NCBI GenBank assembly: GCA_016859345.1
Contig: CM029126.1
Location: 637,001 to 701,000, forward strand
Direction of reading: 5' to 3'
DNA from: Istiophorus platypterus
Taxonomy: Eukaryota > Chordata > Actinopteri > Istiophoriformes > Istiophoridae
Length of the DNA: 64,000 bases
Position numbers and translations under genes: made by a program. The notes beneath the pieces were generated by a model, which saw only the letters and a list, made by a program, of their open reading frames with translations, did no database searches and was not told the origin of the DNA. Below, piece after piece: positions 11,601-21,420 of this stretch (the stretch's first letter is position 1; every line of letters starts with the position of its first letter).

Positions 11601-14600
11601 ACTACTGGTCCAAAGAAAGGTTCCCTTCAGCTCTTTTTGGTATTTTCCTAACTTATCTGAAACTTTAAAAAATAAATGAGAACTCTTGAGCAGTTTTGTG
11701 TTTCACAGTGGCACCGTCTGTCGGTGACAGTCGGCCTGTTGTGCAATTGAGATATCTTACAGGTCACGGCGCCCTCTGTTGGCCCGGCAGTCACTGTTTT
11801 TCCCTCGACGTCTACACAGAAGCAGCGTGACCCAACACACTGCAGCGGCAGGAAGCCTCCATCCTGCGAGCATGCTGGGACGTGGAGTTCGGCTCCGGCT
11901 GCCATGTTTCCCTTCACCCTCAGTGCCGTCGCTCGCTCTCTCTCACAGCGGGACGGGCAGCGAGGTGGACGACCGGATGTCCGTGACCCTGCGACCTCTG
12001 CGCCCCGAGGATCGACACACCAGCACTGACCACCCTGACACTGAATCTCCTGGAAACCACCGCCGGGCCTGCAGCTGGGAACAAAGATGGCCGCCGGATC
12101 CTCCTCTGCTTCCTCCTCCTCACCAGAGCAGGAGCGAAGCAGAGGAGTCAGAACCTGGAAGACAATGAGAAGGGTGGTTTCAGCCGTGATGAAGCAGCTA
12201 AATGTGCGTCAGCACTGTGACATTACACTGTTTTCAATGGAAATGCGATGGCAGTGACGAGGAGAGAGGCTGAACTGAAGCCAGTTGGACTGTTTTCGTC
12301 TTGTCCCCACTGCTCGCCGTAGAAACGAGAGAGAGAAAAAAACAGCGTTCGCCGAGCTCACGTGAGGTTCTGCTAAAATCTTGACCCGCTGACTACCTTC
12401 CAGCTCCAGTAGCAGCAGCAGTGACAGTGTTTGCTACGCGTCTCATGGTTCTGTCTGAACAAGGATTCAACGGCCTCCTGCAGCTCAATCTTCTGTCACA
12501 ACAGCCCTACTCTTCTGTTCATTTTCTTAATACTATTCAATACATTCTCTGGTTTTGATGACTTTTTGATGACTGCCATTAACCCTAACCCTGTCCGAAT
12601 TATAAACATCTTCATCAGCAGCGAACAGATCAAATCACAAAACTCAACAGAGGCCGAGAACTTCGCTAAATAGAAACTCTCATGGATCTCGAGGTATTTT
12701 CAGACATTAGAGGCCCTCTTGTATCCGACCTGTTCCAGTGGGGCGTAGCCTGAGCCGCTGAGCCCTGTTAGTGTGTGTCGTAGGGCGGAGAGGAAGGCAG
12801 GGTCCTCCAGGGCTCTGCTGACAGTTTGGACCAGGTCCCGGTTCTTCTGGAGGCTGACGGTCACACTTTGAGAGGAGAGCCGGTCTAGGCCGAGCGCCCC
12901 CCGAGCTCCCACCACCCCGCTGAGGTTCAGGGCCACTGCGTTCTTCAGGAACTTCCCTCCGAACAGGTTCTCCTGGAGGCGACGGGAGGAGGAGCGAGCC
13001 AGAGCCTGCAGAGCTCCGCCCACCGAGGGGAAGAGACCCTGGAGGACTTCGGCCAGGTTAGACAGGTAGGAGGTTGGTTCTGCCTCCACCGGCAGGAGGT
13101 CCTTAAGAGCCCGGAGGAGGGGGAGGCAGGAGGCCGGAGACCTGCCGGAGAAGGCCTGAAGGAGAGGAGGATCGGAAGGGCCGGAGAAGAGGCGGTACAG
13201 AGCTAGACGACGCTGAGAATGACAGTCCCCGAGACCTGAACCTGGGAGGGGGTAAAAGAGATTAAAAAAATAATGATACATGACAAAGATGAGGCTAAAG
13301 GAGAAGAGGTAGAGTAGTAGAGATGAGAAAAGGGGTTTTTAGATAAGGACAGAGGAGATAAAGAGACAAGACTTGAGGCAGAATGTGATGAGAATAAACA
13401 AGAAAAGGTGAGAAGAGATTAAAAAGGATGAGATGAGACGAGATGAGATGAGGAAAAAAATGATGATGAGTGATTGGACTAAAGAGAAGGCAAGAAAACC
13501 AGGAAAGGAAGAGCCGAGAAAGAAGAGATGAGACGTGAAGTAAAAAAGAGATAGGAAGAGATTGAATGAGATGAAAAGATATGAAAAGAGATGAGATGAA
13601 AAGAGATAAAGAAGGCAGCAGTTTTTCTGTCCACAGACTCTTCCAGGAAACTCACGGCAGACCAGGGAGGGTCCATGCTGTCGTGTCCCAGGCAGCTCTC
13701 TCCCCGCCGGGTCGACGCACCAGCACTGCCCCCCCTGCTGACACTGCCTGGAGGTGAAGGATCCTCCGGTCTCACAGGATGGGACGAAAACGCTGGACGC
13801 CTCCTCTGCCGCCCGCCGCTCCTCCTCACAGGGGGAGGGACCTGGGACCGATGGAAGGAGTGGTGGAGCCTCCGTTCAAACCAGTTCAGACCATTCTGAG
13901 CCAGTGTAAACTGGTCCAGGGGTTACATCTTAGGTTTCACTAATGGACAGTTAACGCTCTCAGGCAGTTTAAACCAGTCTGGGCCAGGTCACATCTGCTC
14001 ACACCAGTTTAAACTGTATGAATTAGTTAAGAGGGTTAAGTTTCAGATAATCTTTCTCTTTCCTTTACTGGTTTTAATAAGTTGGAATTTTATGTGGACA
14101 CTACTTGATTTAACTGGTCTAAACTGGTTTAACTTGGGGCCAATAAATCCATATTCTTACATCTGTAGCAGTAAATTAACACAGTGTAATTCAGCGTGAC
14201 CCTACAATCCCACCACAATAACAATTATGATTATTGATGAAAATGGCCCAGAGGAAAACATCTCATGTGCCTCAATGTAGTTTACTGGTCCAAGAGACTT
14301 TAAATCTGCTGAAACCAGTTTAAACCAGTATGAAGCAGTCTAAGAGGTTGTGTCTAGACATGTCTGAACTGGTCTAAACTGGTTATCGTGAGGAAAAAAA
14401 CAAATCCAGATGTCACAGTTCAGGTCAGTTTAACACCCTGAGACAGTTAGAACCAGTGCACACATGCTCTAAGCCAGTTTAAACCCATAATTAGAGGGTT
14501 TTGAATTATTAACACAATCTTGAAAATCTGGATCCACACTAGACCGGTGTTATCAGGCTGAAATGGATCTAGAGGAGTTTACATCTGAAGTGTCCAGTGA

Positions 14601-17600
14601 GGGCGAGGCGGACTCCCAGCATTCTCCTCCGCAGGACCCTGTAGACATTGGTCTGAGAGAAGGAGCGACCAGACTGAAGGCCGGAGAAGGCTGAGTCGTA
14701 CACCTCAGACAGGAGGAGCTCCACACCTGGACGGGAAGCACACACCTTCATCACCATTACTGTCGCCATGGCCATCGTCATCAACTGCATGTGACTGTGT
14801 GTGTACCCGTGTTCTGCAGCTCTCGGCCTCTGCTGTCTGAGCAGAAACAGTACGAGGACACCATCGGGAAAAACGTCCTGAAGCTGCCGAACGTCTCAAA
14901 GGCTTCTGGGAACCTGACACACAGACACACAGGTAAACACACTGACACACAGACACTGGACTTGAGCTGCTGAAATTTTAATAAAATCTGGAAGAATGGG
15001 GGCGTCCTTAAACTTTTGACCTCCTGTCTGTCAGACTGTCTGTCTGCCATGTTGACCAACCGGTCGACTGACTGTCTGTCTGTCTGTCCGGCCGACCGAC
15101 CGACTGACCTCTGAACAGGTGAGTGTACCTGCTGAGGGCCTGCAGCAGGTCCAGCTCCTTCCCGTCTGTGGTATTGATGAATTTACACTGGACAGGGAGG
15201 AAGTTGCCTTCTGCTGCGCACTGAGGAGGAGAAGGAGACCCGGAGCTGTGGAGGAGCCGCCTCTCCCTGGCCTCACAGCTGCCAGGACCTGGGGGGGGGT
15301 CAAAGGTCAATGAGTCAGTCGCTCTGATGATCTCCGGTAGCGACACAAATGTGTTTAAACAGAAAATGGCCTGAAGGAAGAAGGTACCAGGCTGTCTAGA
15401 ACTAAAGAGCAGTAAAGGTTGGAGGTTTCCAGACCAGAAGATCTGGTCTCATTAGGTGTGTTTCCATCTTCCTGTTTAATTCTATGTACAAATTCAATTC
15501 AAATCATTTAAATTCATTTTTATATATACATAGCTCCATATCACAACACACGTTATCTCAGGGCCCTTTTCATATAGAATAGGTCTAGACCAGATCATTT
15601 ATAGTTATTATTTACAGAGACACAACATTTCCCCCATGAGCAAGAAAAACTCCTTTTAACAGGTAGAAACGCTGAACTGGCTCATTTGGTGGTGGTGGTG
15701 TGGGGGGGGGGGTCTACCTCAACCGGCCAGGATGACAGTGAAAGAGAGAGAGCGAGAGACAAGGGGGGGCAGGAGGCAGGAGGGAGGAGAGAGAGCATAG
15801 CACGATAATGGGACTACCAGCTATATATACTATAGTTATACTAACACGGCTGATAATATTACTAATAGGACTAAATGAAATGGTAACAGTAGCAATCATA
15901 ATAATTAGAGCAGTGGGCGTTGACCAGGCTCATGGGGCAGTAGATGGTTCTACAACCATGGATCCAGACTCTGATCCAGACTCAGGAGCATCAGAAGCAG
16001 AAAAACGAGAGGAGAAGCGACAGGAGGAAGAGGAGAAGGATGAGGAAGAGGAGGAGAGAGGAGCTCGGTGCATTGTGGGAAGTCCCCCGTCAGTCTAGGC
16101 CTATAGCAGCATAGTGAGGGGAGGGTTCAAGCTGATCCTGAGCCAGTTCTAACTATAAGCTATATCAGAGAGCAAGGATTTAAGGCTCCTCTTAAATGTG
16201 GCGAGGGCGTCTGCCTCCTGGACTCAAAATAGAAGATGGTTCCACAGCAGAGGAGCCTGAGACCTGAAGGTTCTGCCTCCTGTTCTACTTGTGGAGACTC
16301 TAGGAACCACAAGTAGGCCTGCATTCTGGGAACCAAGTGTTCTACTGGGATAGTAAGGTACTATGAGGTCTTTAAGACAGGATGGTGTCTAGTCATTAAG
16401 GGTTTTGTAGGTGAGGAGGAGGAGGAGTTTAATTGTATTCTGGATTTCACAGGGAGCCAATGCAGAGAAGCTAACAGAGGAGATATATGATCTCTCTTTC
16501 TGGTTCTTGTCAATACTCTCACAGCAGCTTCTGAATCAGCTGGAGACTATTTAATGTTTTATTGGGACAGACTGATAATAGGGAGTTGCAATAATCCAGC
16601 CTAGAAGTAACAAAAGCATGTACTAGTTTTTCTGCATCATTTTGAGAGAGGATTAGCCTGATTTTTGCGATATTATGAAGGTGAAAAAAGTCAGTCCTTG
16701 AAGTTTGGTTTATGTGCTGATCGAAGACAACGCCATGATTCCTAACGGTGGCACTAGAGGCCAGAGCAATACCATCTGGAGTAGGTAGATCATTAGATAA
16801 TGTGTTTCTGAGGTGTTGTGGGCCAAGCACCATAACTTCAGTTTTATCTGAGTTCAGTAGTAGAAAGTTGCTGGTCATCCAGGGCTTTATATCCCTAAGA
16901 CATGTTTGAAATTTAGCTAACTGACTGGTTTCATCGGGCTTCATTGACAAGTACAATTAGGTGTCATCTGCATAAAAATGGAAGTTTAAGGAATGTTTCC
17001 TGATAATATTGCCTAAGGGAAACATGCATATGGTGAATAGAACTGGTCCAAGCACTGAACTTTGGGGAACTCCATGACTAACTTTTGAGTATATGGTGGA
17101 TTTATTATTAACATGCAGGAATTGAAATAGATCTGATAAGTACTTAAACCAGCTGAGAGCGAGGCCTTTGATGCCAAAGGGCTTGGACAAAGCATTTTTG
17201 CTGCTGTCTGAGGCGCAAAAGGATGAAACCCAAAGTCAAACAGGCTGTATGAATAAACGCCTCCATCGTCCGAGCTTGGACTGCGGCTCTTTTAACGACT
17301 TCATCTTGCCTTTCCCTCTTCTTCTGCAGTGGTTTTAACGGCAGCGGCCGGAGAATTCCCCGACTCTGTTTCCGCTTGTGCGTGTTTTCTGGCTGGTTTC
17401 TTTGTTTCTTTGACAGCGAGGTTACACAGAGGAGTTCTGAGGAGGTTTTACGCTGAACTCGGTGGTGGGATGGTTCAGGGGCCAGAGGATTGTTTTTTTT
17501 TTTTTTTTTTTTATCAATTTCCTTATAATATTGAGAAGGGATGTGTCTCACCTTGACAGAGGTCTGAGCTCTGCCAGGTACCATCCTAGTTGACACTGTA

Positions 17601-18700
17601 GTGTCACAGGCACTGCATCAGGTAAACTGATATTCTAGAATAATAACTGCAAATACACTACATCAGCGCAATCAGTATATAGGACACAGTGTATCCTACT
17701 CATTGAGCTGAGTTAGTTACTTAGGTTTCCACGAGTATTCGCAGAAGTGATGGTAGCGGACAGTCCATGTCAGTGGTCCTGTCAGTACCGTCTACGGTCA
17801 GTGTCCGTGACCAGTGGCGGCGCTGTCGGCACTAACTCGATGCATCGGTCTGAGCCTCGGCAGAACTTGTACGTACAGCTTTCGGGTCTCCCGGCCTGTC
17901 GGGTCCCGTACAGCTCCGCGCCGTCCTGGTCCACGCACCAACAGCTGCCCCCGCTGGAGTCACATTGCACCGGCTCAAAGAAGCCCGAGGCAGAACACCG
18001 CAGGGCCGACTGCAGCTGGCAGGGAGACGGACCTGCAGACGGGGGAGAGAGGGAGACGGGGAGGGAGGGAGAGACGGGGGAGCGCGGGAGACGGGTTGGT
18101 AAAGGCCTGGTGACCTGGCGACTACTTCCGAACTAAAAAGGAAATACTCTCACCTTCTCTGGTTCGTTTTTTTTGAAAAAAAGGATAAAATATAGAATTC
18201 AATCTGTATTTGAAGTTATGGTGAATATTAATAATCAATGAGATTATTAACAATTATTTTCATTACCATTAAACGTGCCCATAATATTCTGGACACATCG
18301 ATAAATCTTTTGGTCAAGGAAAAAAGTCAGTGACGACAAGTGACGACATTAAGTCTCTTGTTTTGTTTGACCAACAGTTCAAAACCTAAAGACTGATTAA
18401 TTTAAGACCAAGAAAAACAGCAAATTTGAGAAACTAGAAACCACCCTTTTTGGGGGGGGGGCAAAAAAGGTTATATTATCAAAGTAGGTGTTGATTAACC
18501 TTCAATCGACTAATCGACTAATCCTTTCAGCTCTATAAGAAACACATCTTATAAAAAGACTTGTAGCATGTGATGGGTAAAATCACAGATGGTATTTCTC
18601 ACAGTGAGGAGCAGAGTCGTTGGTGCGAGTCCTGGCCACCTCCTGACCTCCGGCATCGACACACCAACATTCCTGACCCCGCCCACTGCACTGCACCGGT

Positions 18701-18742
<42 letters not shown>

Positions 18743-19470
18743 ACACACACACACACACGCACACACACGAACTTTTAATATAGCAAACAGTTCAGGAAAA
18801 AAATAAGAATATCAAAATAAAGACTTTTTCCAAAAAAAACACTTCATCATGTTTTTGTGTAATTTAATGTAAATGAATCTTTTACTGGTAAAGGACACTG
18901 CGTTACCTTAGTTAAGTAAATGTTATAATGGGATGTTACTGGCTTGAATTGAAACTGTGAAATGATCGTCCACTGCTTCAGATAAATGTAGTTTTTGTTT
19001 GAGCCACTTCAGAAGTCAGTATAATTTCATTTATGAGTCTGGGTGCCAGTGTCTGTTTAGTCTGTGATGTATGTTCACGTTAGGTTCCACATTCACAGAC
19101 TCTCAGTGCCTCCTGCCAGTTGCACATTTGATTTTTTCAGTAATTATCTCTGAAGCAGATATAACAATAGAAACCGTTGGAGGAAAGCAGCTAGATACCT
19201 GAACCTGCCATCCTCTGTACAGTGAGGGATGCCACCTTGTTGCTCGGCAACAGCCGTGCCCCTTAGCAGCTCACACTGGCTCAGGGTGTCCGACTCCAGC
19301 TGGTACTCTGGACACCAGTAAACAGAGCCGTCATCAGTAAATGACAGCAAACGTCAGCAAATGACAGAAAACAGATTCTGAGTATTGAAAAAATATCTAT
19401 GGAAAATGAAAAGCAGACTAGACAAGTCTCAGTCTGGCATTTAAAGTCAGTCCAACACATACATATACAG

Positions 19471-19519
<49 letters not shown>

Positions 19520-19520
19520 G

Positions 19521-19587
<67 letters not shown>

Positions 19588-20170
19588 TATACAGTCACTC
19601 ACGTAAACACACACACACATACAGTCATACACACACACACACATAAATAGTCAGACACACACACACACACACACACTCACACACACACAAGACATCCTGC
19701 TGCCACAAATACTCACCTGACCACTAGAGCACAAAAAAAAAGGATTAGTCTGCTGCTGAAAATTGTCCCCAACAAATCCACTGTTTCTTCCTGTTTGTCT
19801 GATAAAAACTAAAGTGAGCAGCTGTTCTGGCAAAATGACTGAGACTTTTAAAAAGTCAAACTATACATTGGTGAGGTGTTTTTAAAGATTTACATCTTTA
19901 GTAGGAACCAATGAGCTGAGAGCCACAGACGGGGGGGGGGGTCTGAAATAACGAGGATTAACACCAAACTTTAATTCAAACTAGGCAGCACAGAACTAAC
20001 GGGAGATGATAAAGATAAAGATAAGACAGACAGCAGTGACATTAACAAAGAGACAGGTAGACAGGTAGACAAGAAGACAGGTAGGTTAAGGTGTGTTTAC
20101 CCGAAGCTTTGCCCTGCAGCAGCTCCGGGCAGCAGACAAGGATACAGGTGATGCAGAGCAGCCAGTCCAT
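1..20170 (-). CDS. tg: Thyroglobulin, 5' half (28 exons, runs off left edge)
   Basis: Thyroglobulin is the secreted thyroid-follicle glycoprotein whose tyrosines are iodinated to make T4/T3. Coding exons, in transcript order: 20170-20101, 19307-19199, 18700-18603, 18032-17877, 15288-15129, 14913-14807, 14726-14583, 13841-13656, 13241-12730, 12154-11761, 11121-11083, 10288-10058, 9917-9813, 8721-8644, 8358-8255, 6657-6546, 6442-6281, 5503-5312, 4712-4585, 4259-4109, 3699-3541, 3409-3299, 2207-2043, 1917-1813, 1323-1214, 689-611, 469-266, 143-1. Reading phase is kept across every junction, giving about 1438 codons. Order seen: signal peptide, type-1 CWCV repeats, hinge, type-2 Cys repeats, type-1 repeat 11, start of type-3 repeats. 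The rest of the type-3 region and the cholinesterase-like domain lie beyond base 1. The match follows human TG nearly exon by exon, except that repeat 1-7 and one type-2 unit are not found. Identity is very secure; single splice sites are less so. Confidence 0.95.
484..522 (+). repeat. (CA)n microsatellite before tg exon 27 acceptor
   Basis: CA repeat with CG interruptions at its left end, about 15 bases from the exon 27 acceptor. Confidence 0.88.
2043..3409 (-). CDS. tg: tg exons 22-23: type-2 repeats and type-1 repeat 11
   Basis: Exon 22 (3409-3299) reads CLLCPQGTYQDKEGQDFC, then CPRGSSPAGASTLNQC. This is two Cys-rich type-2 units when counted with the end of exon 21; human TG has three. 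The acceptor is set at GGGAAG (3410), not the nearer CCAG, because only that phase gives the family sequence. Exon 23 (2207-2043) reads VTECQRRGLRCSERGDF, then FLSGRWRCFSSEGEELAW, the atypical eleventh type-1 repeat that lacks a CWCV core. Confidence 0.85.
3541..5503 (-). CDS. tg: tg exons 18-21: hinge region
   Basis: Exon 18 (5503-5312) reads GALVCRPAANGRQSCDLLC, then SFLCESESRGWVGDN. Exon 19 (4712-4585) reads PRPLQLVSSSQLWLL and RGLCSAQ. Exon 20 (4259-4109) has SVSLCDDSSVRLQC, LTVTWTATLSDLP and DLPDLHDV, the last matching human LPDLHDIE. Exon 21 (3699-3541) has GLFLNESRLLEGVQGLLG and FGCSRGYHLTSDSEGC. Spacing of cysteines and motifs follows the hinge that links repeat 1-10 to the type-2 repeats. 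Confidence 0.87.
6281..8358 (-). CDS. tg: tg exons 15-17: type-1 repeats 9 and 10
   Basis: Exon 15 (8358-8255) reads CQRAQAHNLLSGWTKGSD. Exon 16 (6657-6546) reads GWCVNPLTGETVQK, a divergent core without the first Cys, as in human repeat 9 (TWCVDPASGEE). Exon 17 (6442-6281) reads SWCELQGLQCRPDGSFVPLQ and CWCVSVDGQEVGGTRTPRQ. For exon 17 I chose the GTATGT donor after 6281 rather than a GTGATC six bases earlier, because it restores the C-D-R-P-L-C junction matching human CESPRC. A telomere-like array sits in the intron between exons 15 and 16. Confidence 0.88.
6661..6740 (+). repeat. (CA)n/(CAGA)n microsatellite abutting tg exon 16 acceptor
   Basis: CA repeat, a block of CAGA repeats, then CA repeat. 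In tg sense this is TG/TCTG sequence running into the CAG acceptor of exon 16. Confidence 0.9.
7576..7957 (+). repeat. Interstitial telomere-like array (TTAGGG)n
   Basis: About 380 bp of TTAGGG units with TTAGGGG, TTGGGG and one TCAGGG variant, lying in the tg intron between exons 15 and 16. TTAGGG is the vertebrate telomere unit. The variants and flanking gene exons make this an internal array, not a chromosome end. Confidence 0.95.
8368..8419 (+). repeat. (CA)n microsatellite before tg exon 15 acceptor
   Basis: 52 bp of pure CA repeat, 9 bases from the acceptor of exon 15 (sense: TG run, then TTTCCTTCAG). Confidence 0.9.
8569..8636 (+). repeat. (GT)n microsatellite after tg exon 14 donor
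   Basis: About 68 bp of pure GT repeat, a few bases past the donor of exon 14, so a CA run in the transcript. Confidence 0.9.
8644..11121 (-). CDS. tg: tg exons 11-14: remnant of repeat 7 and repeat 8
   Basis: Exon 11 (11121-11083) is only 39 nt (PERKTQRLQLAAG) but has good splice sites and keeps phase 1. Exon 12 (10288-10058) aligns with the start of human repeat 1-8 (HFPLGYLFLLAEGLHL, ALRLAAQS). Exon 13 (9917-9813) reads LLMPQCDADGRWLQTQCHHS. Exon 14 (8721-8644) reads GHCWCVNEDGDYVLDSLTSR. No CWCV-type exon for human repeat 1-7 is visible between 10288 and 11761. Exon 11 may be what remains of it, or may not be a real exon; that point is uncertain. Confidence 0.82.
8858..9710. mobile_element. 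MITE-like teleost dispersed repeat in tg intron 13
   Basis: The left end (AGTATTCAAAATCTTTACTTTAAG region) and right end (ACTTAAGTACAGTACTCGAG, then TAAATGTACTTTGTTACTTT) are roughly inverted and match a repeat I recognise as widespread in teleosts. Related pieces occur at 47048-47170 and 59268-59410. No coding capacity is seen. Family name not assigned. Confidence 0.5.
10622..10731 (+). repeat. 11-bp minisatellite in tg intron
   Basis: About ten tandem 11-bp units of the form TAGACTGARCG, each with one to three changes. It lies between tg exons 11 and 12, in the stretch where repeat-7 exons would be expected. Confidence 0.85.
11761..12154 (-). CDS. tg: tg exon 10: type-1 repeats 5 and 6
   Basis: Two type-1 domains lie in one exon. 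The first reads SCSGEEEEAEEDPAAIFVPS, with CWCVDPRGAEVAGSR. The second reads RCERERATALR, then LHVPACSQDGGFLPLQC and CFCVDVEGK. Repeat 6 uses CFCV rather than CWCV, as human TG repeat 6 uses CYCV. The exon ends in phase 1 at GTAAGATATC. Confidence 0.92.
12730..13241 (-). CDS. tg: tg exon 9: linker between type-1 repeats 4 and 5
   Basis: This is the largest tg exon here (512 bp). It encodes a repeat-free linker with the conserved thyroglobulin segment RLQENLFGGKFLKNAVALN followed by LSGVVGARGALG. The acceptor is a clear CCCAG. The donor is weak: CAG followed by GTCGGA at 12729. I accept that donor because it gives phase 0, which the next exon (VLTPLLRSCSGEE) requires, and because no better donor occurs before the stop downstream. 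Confidence 0.85.
13270..13620 (+). repeat. Purine-rich GATGA tract in tg intron 8
   Basis: About 350 bp made largely of GAGATGA, AAAAGAGAT and similar words, almost free of pyrimidines other than T. Degenerate simple repeat; sense of tg is pyrimidine-rich here. Confidence 0.8.
13656..13841 (-). CDS. tg: tg exon 8: type-1 repeat 4
   Basis: One complete type-1 domain: CEEERRAAEE, VFVPSCETGGSF, QCQQGGQCWCVDPAGRELPG. The three-disulfide Cys pattern and the CWCVD core are intact. A GTGAG donor closes the exon in phase 1. In the intron after exon 7, degenerate AACCAGTTTAAACCAG-type words recur between about 13.9 and 14.5 kb. Confidence 0.9.
14583..15288 (-). CDS. tg: tg exons 5-7: type-1 repeat 3 with its insertion
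   Basis: Exon 5 (15288-15129) reads CEARERRLL, PPQCAAEGNFLPVQCKF. Exon 6 (14913-14807) reads RFPEAFETFGSF, then YCFCSDSRGRELQNTG. Exon 7 (14726-14583) reads VELLLSEVYDSAFSGL and RRRMLGVRLALTGHFRC. This is the long insertion-bearing repeat 1-3 of thyroglobulin, with SYCFCSDSRGREL in place of the usual CWCV core. Phases are 1-2-1-1 across the three exons. An L2 retrotransposon occupies the preceding intron. Confidence 0.9.
15486..17200 (-). mobile_element. L2-type non-LTR retrotransposon (LINE), 5'-truncated and decayed
   Basis: Minus-strand fragments of a reverse transcriptase are readable: SVLGPVLFTICMFPLGNII and FYADDT (catalytic YADD, about 16.96-17.19 kb), then LYLSMKPDETSQLAKFQ, WMTSNFLLLNSDKTEVMVLG and HAFVTSRLDYCNSLLS (16.52-16.95 kb). 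A stop codon follows YADDT directly, so the frame is dead. The downstream part has the usual teleost L2 3' sequence, including the GTGTCTCTGTAAATAA-like block, and ends in AATTGAATT-type words near 15486-15520. The element lies in tg intron 4, in tg sense orientation. Confidence 0.82.
17877..19307 (-). CDS. tg: tg exons 2-4: hormonogenic N-terminus, type-1 repeats 1 and 2
   Basis: Exon 2 (19307-19199) carries the EYQ acceptor-tyrosine motif and the first half of repeat 1-1 (QCELLRG, then IPHCTEDGRF). Exon 3 (18700-18603) completes it with PVQC and CWCVDAGGQEVARTR. Exon 4 (18032-17877) is repeat 1-2 (CQLQ, EPVQCD, CWCVDQDGAELYGTRQ). Repeat 1-2 is about 12 residues shorter between its first and second cysteines than I recall for human TG. 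Exon 3's acceptor is fused to a long (TG)n tract in sense orientation. Confidence 0.92.
18701..18768 (+). repeat. (CA)n microsatellite abutting tg exon 3 acceptor
   Basis: Near-perfect CA repeat with single GA and GC interruptions. In tg sense it is a TG run that ends directly in the CAG acceptor of exon 3. Confidence 0.9.
19470..19690 (+). repeat. Long compound (CA)n tract in tg intron 1
   Basis: About 220 bp of CA repeat broken by CATACAGTCA-type interruptions that themselves recur four times. The widest microsatellite in the tg region. Confidence 0.9.
20101..20170 (-). CDS. tg: tg exon 1: start codon and signal peptide
   Basis: The start is the ATG at 20170-20168. It opens a hydrophobic secretion signal, MDWLLCITCILVCCPELLQ, followed by GKAS. 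The exon ends in phase 1 at a GTAAAC donor. It is the first ATG below a TATA box at 20211-20205. The next exon completes a Glu codon and continues EYQLES, which parallels the mature N-terminus of mammalian thyroglobulin with its hormone-forming tyrosine. Confidence 0.88.
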
Positions 20171-20204
20171 TGTCTCCGTGGGGACAGGCTGAGTGTCTCT
20201 GCCT

Positions 20205-20211
20205 CTTTATA
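20205..20211 (-). promoter_or_regulatory. tg: TATA box of tg
   Basis: On the minus strand TATAAAG lies about 35 bp upstream of the tg ATG at 20170. A start site about 30 bp below it would leave a leader of roughly 10 nt. No thyroid-factor sites were assigned. Confidence 0.6.
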
Positions 20212-21312
20212 AACCTGCAGACCTGCTGAGTCACCGTGAGGAGGACTAACCAGACAACACACCTTCATCCTTCCTCCCTCCTCTTCCTCCTCTTCACCAT
20301 CCTTGTATGACCATTGGGGTGGATCCAGGGGTCCTTGAACACAACTCAGGAGGTGGACAGTGAGCCGTGAAGCCCTCCGATTGGACGAGAGGATCCCTGA
20401 GACACTGACGAGGGGTGCCCAGTGTGACGCCTGTTAGTGTTCCAGGACACTGAAGGAGTTTCACCTGAGAACCAGGTGAAAAACGCTGACCAGTAATTAT
20501 TAAAGACAATGAGGGACTAAAAAACCTGGTTCCACAACTGAACAGAGGGTCTGTTAGAGTCACCCACATAATACACAGACTACAGCTACATTCTGGGGGG
20601 GGGGTTATTATCACCATGATACATCTGTATGTGGAACCTGTGGAACCCTTTTTACTGAAAGTTACAAAATACAATAAAAGGCTGTAGGAAATATACAAAG
20701 CGTGATTATTTACGATGGGCCAGAAATTCAGAAGCTTCGAAGATCGACTACAGAGCCAGAATGAACCGAACAACATACCAGAATCAACGCTGACACACTA
20801 GTGGAAGAATGATTCTTCCTTTTAATGAAAGCTGTGGGAAAAGAATACAAAATAATGTTGTACCAAAAAAAATTGTCATTACCCTGGTAACTGATGGAAG
20901 AAACGCAATTCAAATTCACCAACAATCTATGTTCAGAGACCCCATGTTTCTCGAGTCACTTTATCATTGATGTGAAATCAATCTAGTGTCCACCACATAT
21001 CAGAACTAGCCGATGGTTCTATTCGCACCACTGTGGAAGTGGCAGTTGTTCATCCTACTGCACTGAGAGTGAGTTTGTTGTGTGTGAAGCCCAAGTTCAT
21101 TGTGTTACACTTGCATTACACTTGCAAAACTTCCACCATTTTCACAAACAAGTCAAATTTCGAAATGCAGCAGAAGAAGTAAACTTAGGTTCCACTTTAA
21201 AATCCAAGGACGTGGCTCTGGGAAGGATTTAAATGACAGGAGTGGTTGACTTACCCACAGACAGACACAGGCGTCTTATTTCCACTGGCTGATGCTTCTT
21301 CTGTCCAGAAGT

Positions 21313-21420
21313 ACACGTCACAGCTTCATATTTCTGTGGGTGCTCTCTGCTTCCTGGGGTTGGGTGTTGGAAATGACAGGAAATGTTTAGACATAAAGGA
21401 AGAGTTGAGACACAAGAAGC
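21313..21420 (+). repeat. Promoter-proximal segment duplicated at 27779
   Basis: About 105 bp upstream of the Siglec-like start (CAGCTTCATATTTCTGTGGG through GAGTTGAGACAC) recurs at 27779-27882 with only a few differences. Weaker similarity continues about 60-80 bp further in both (ATTTAATGCACAGCCTCAG against ATCTGATGTGCAGTCTCAG). Confidence 0.85.
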
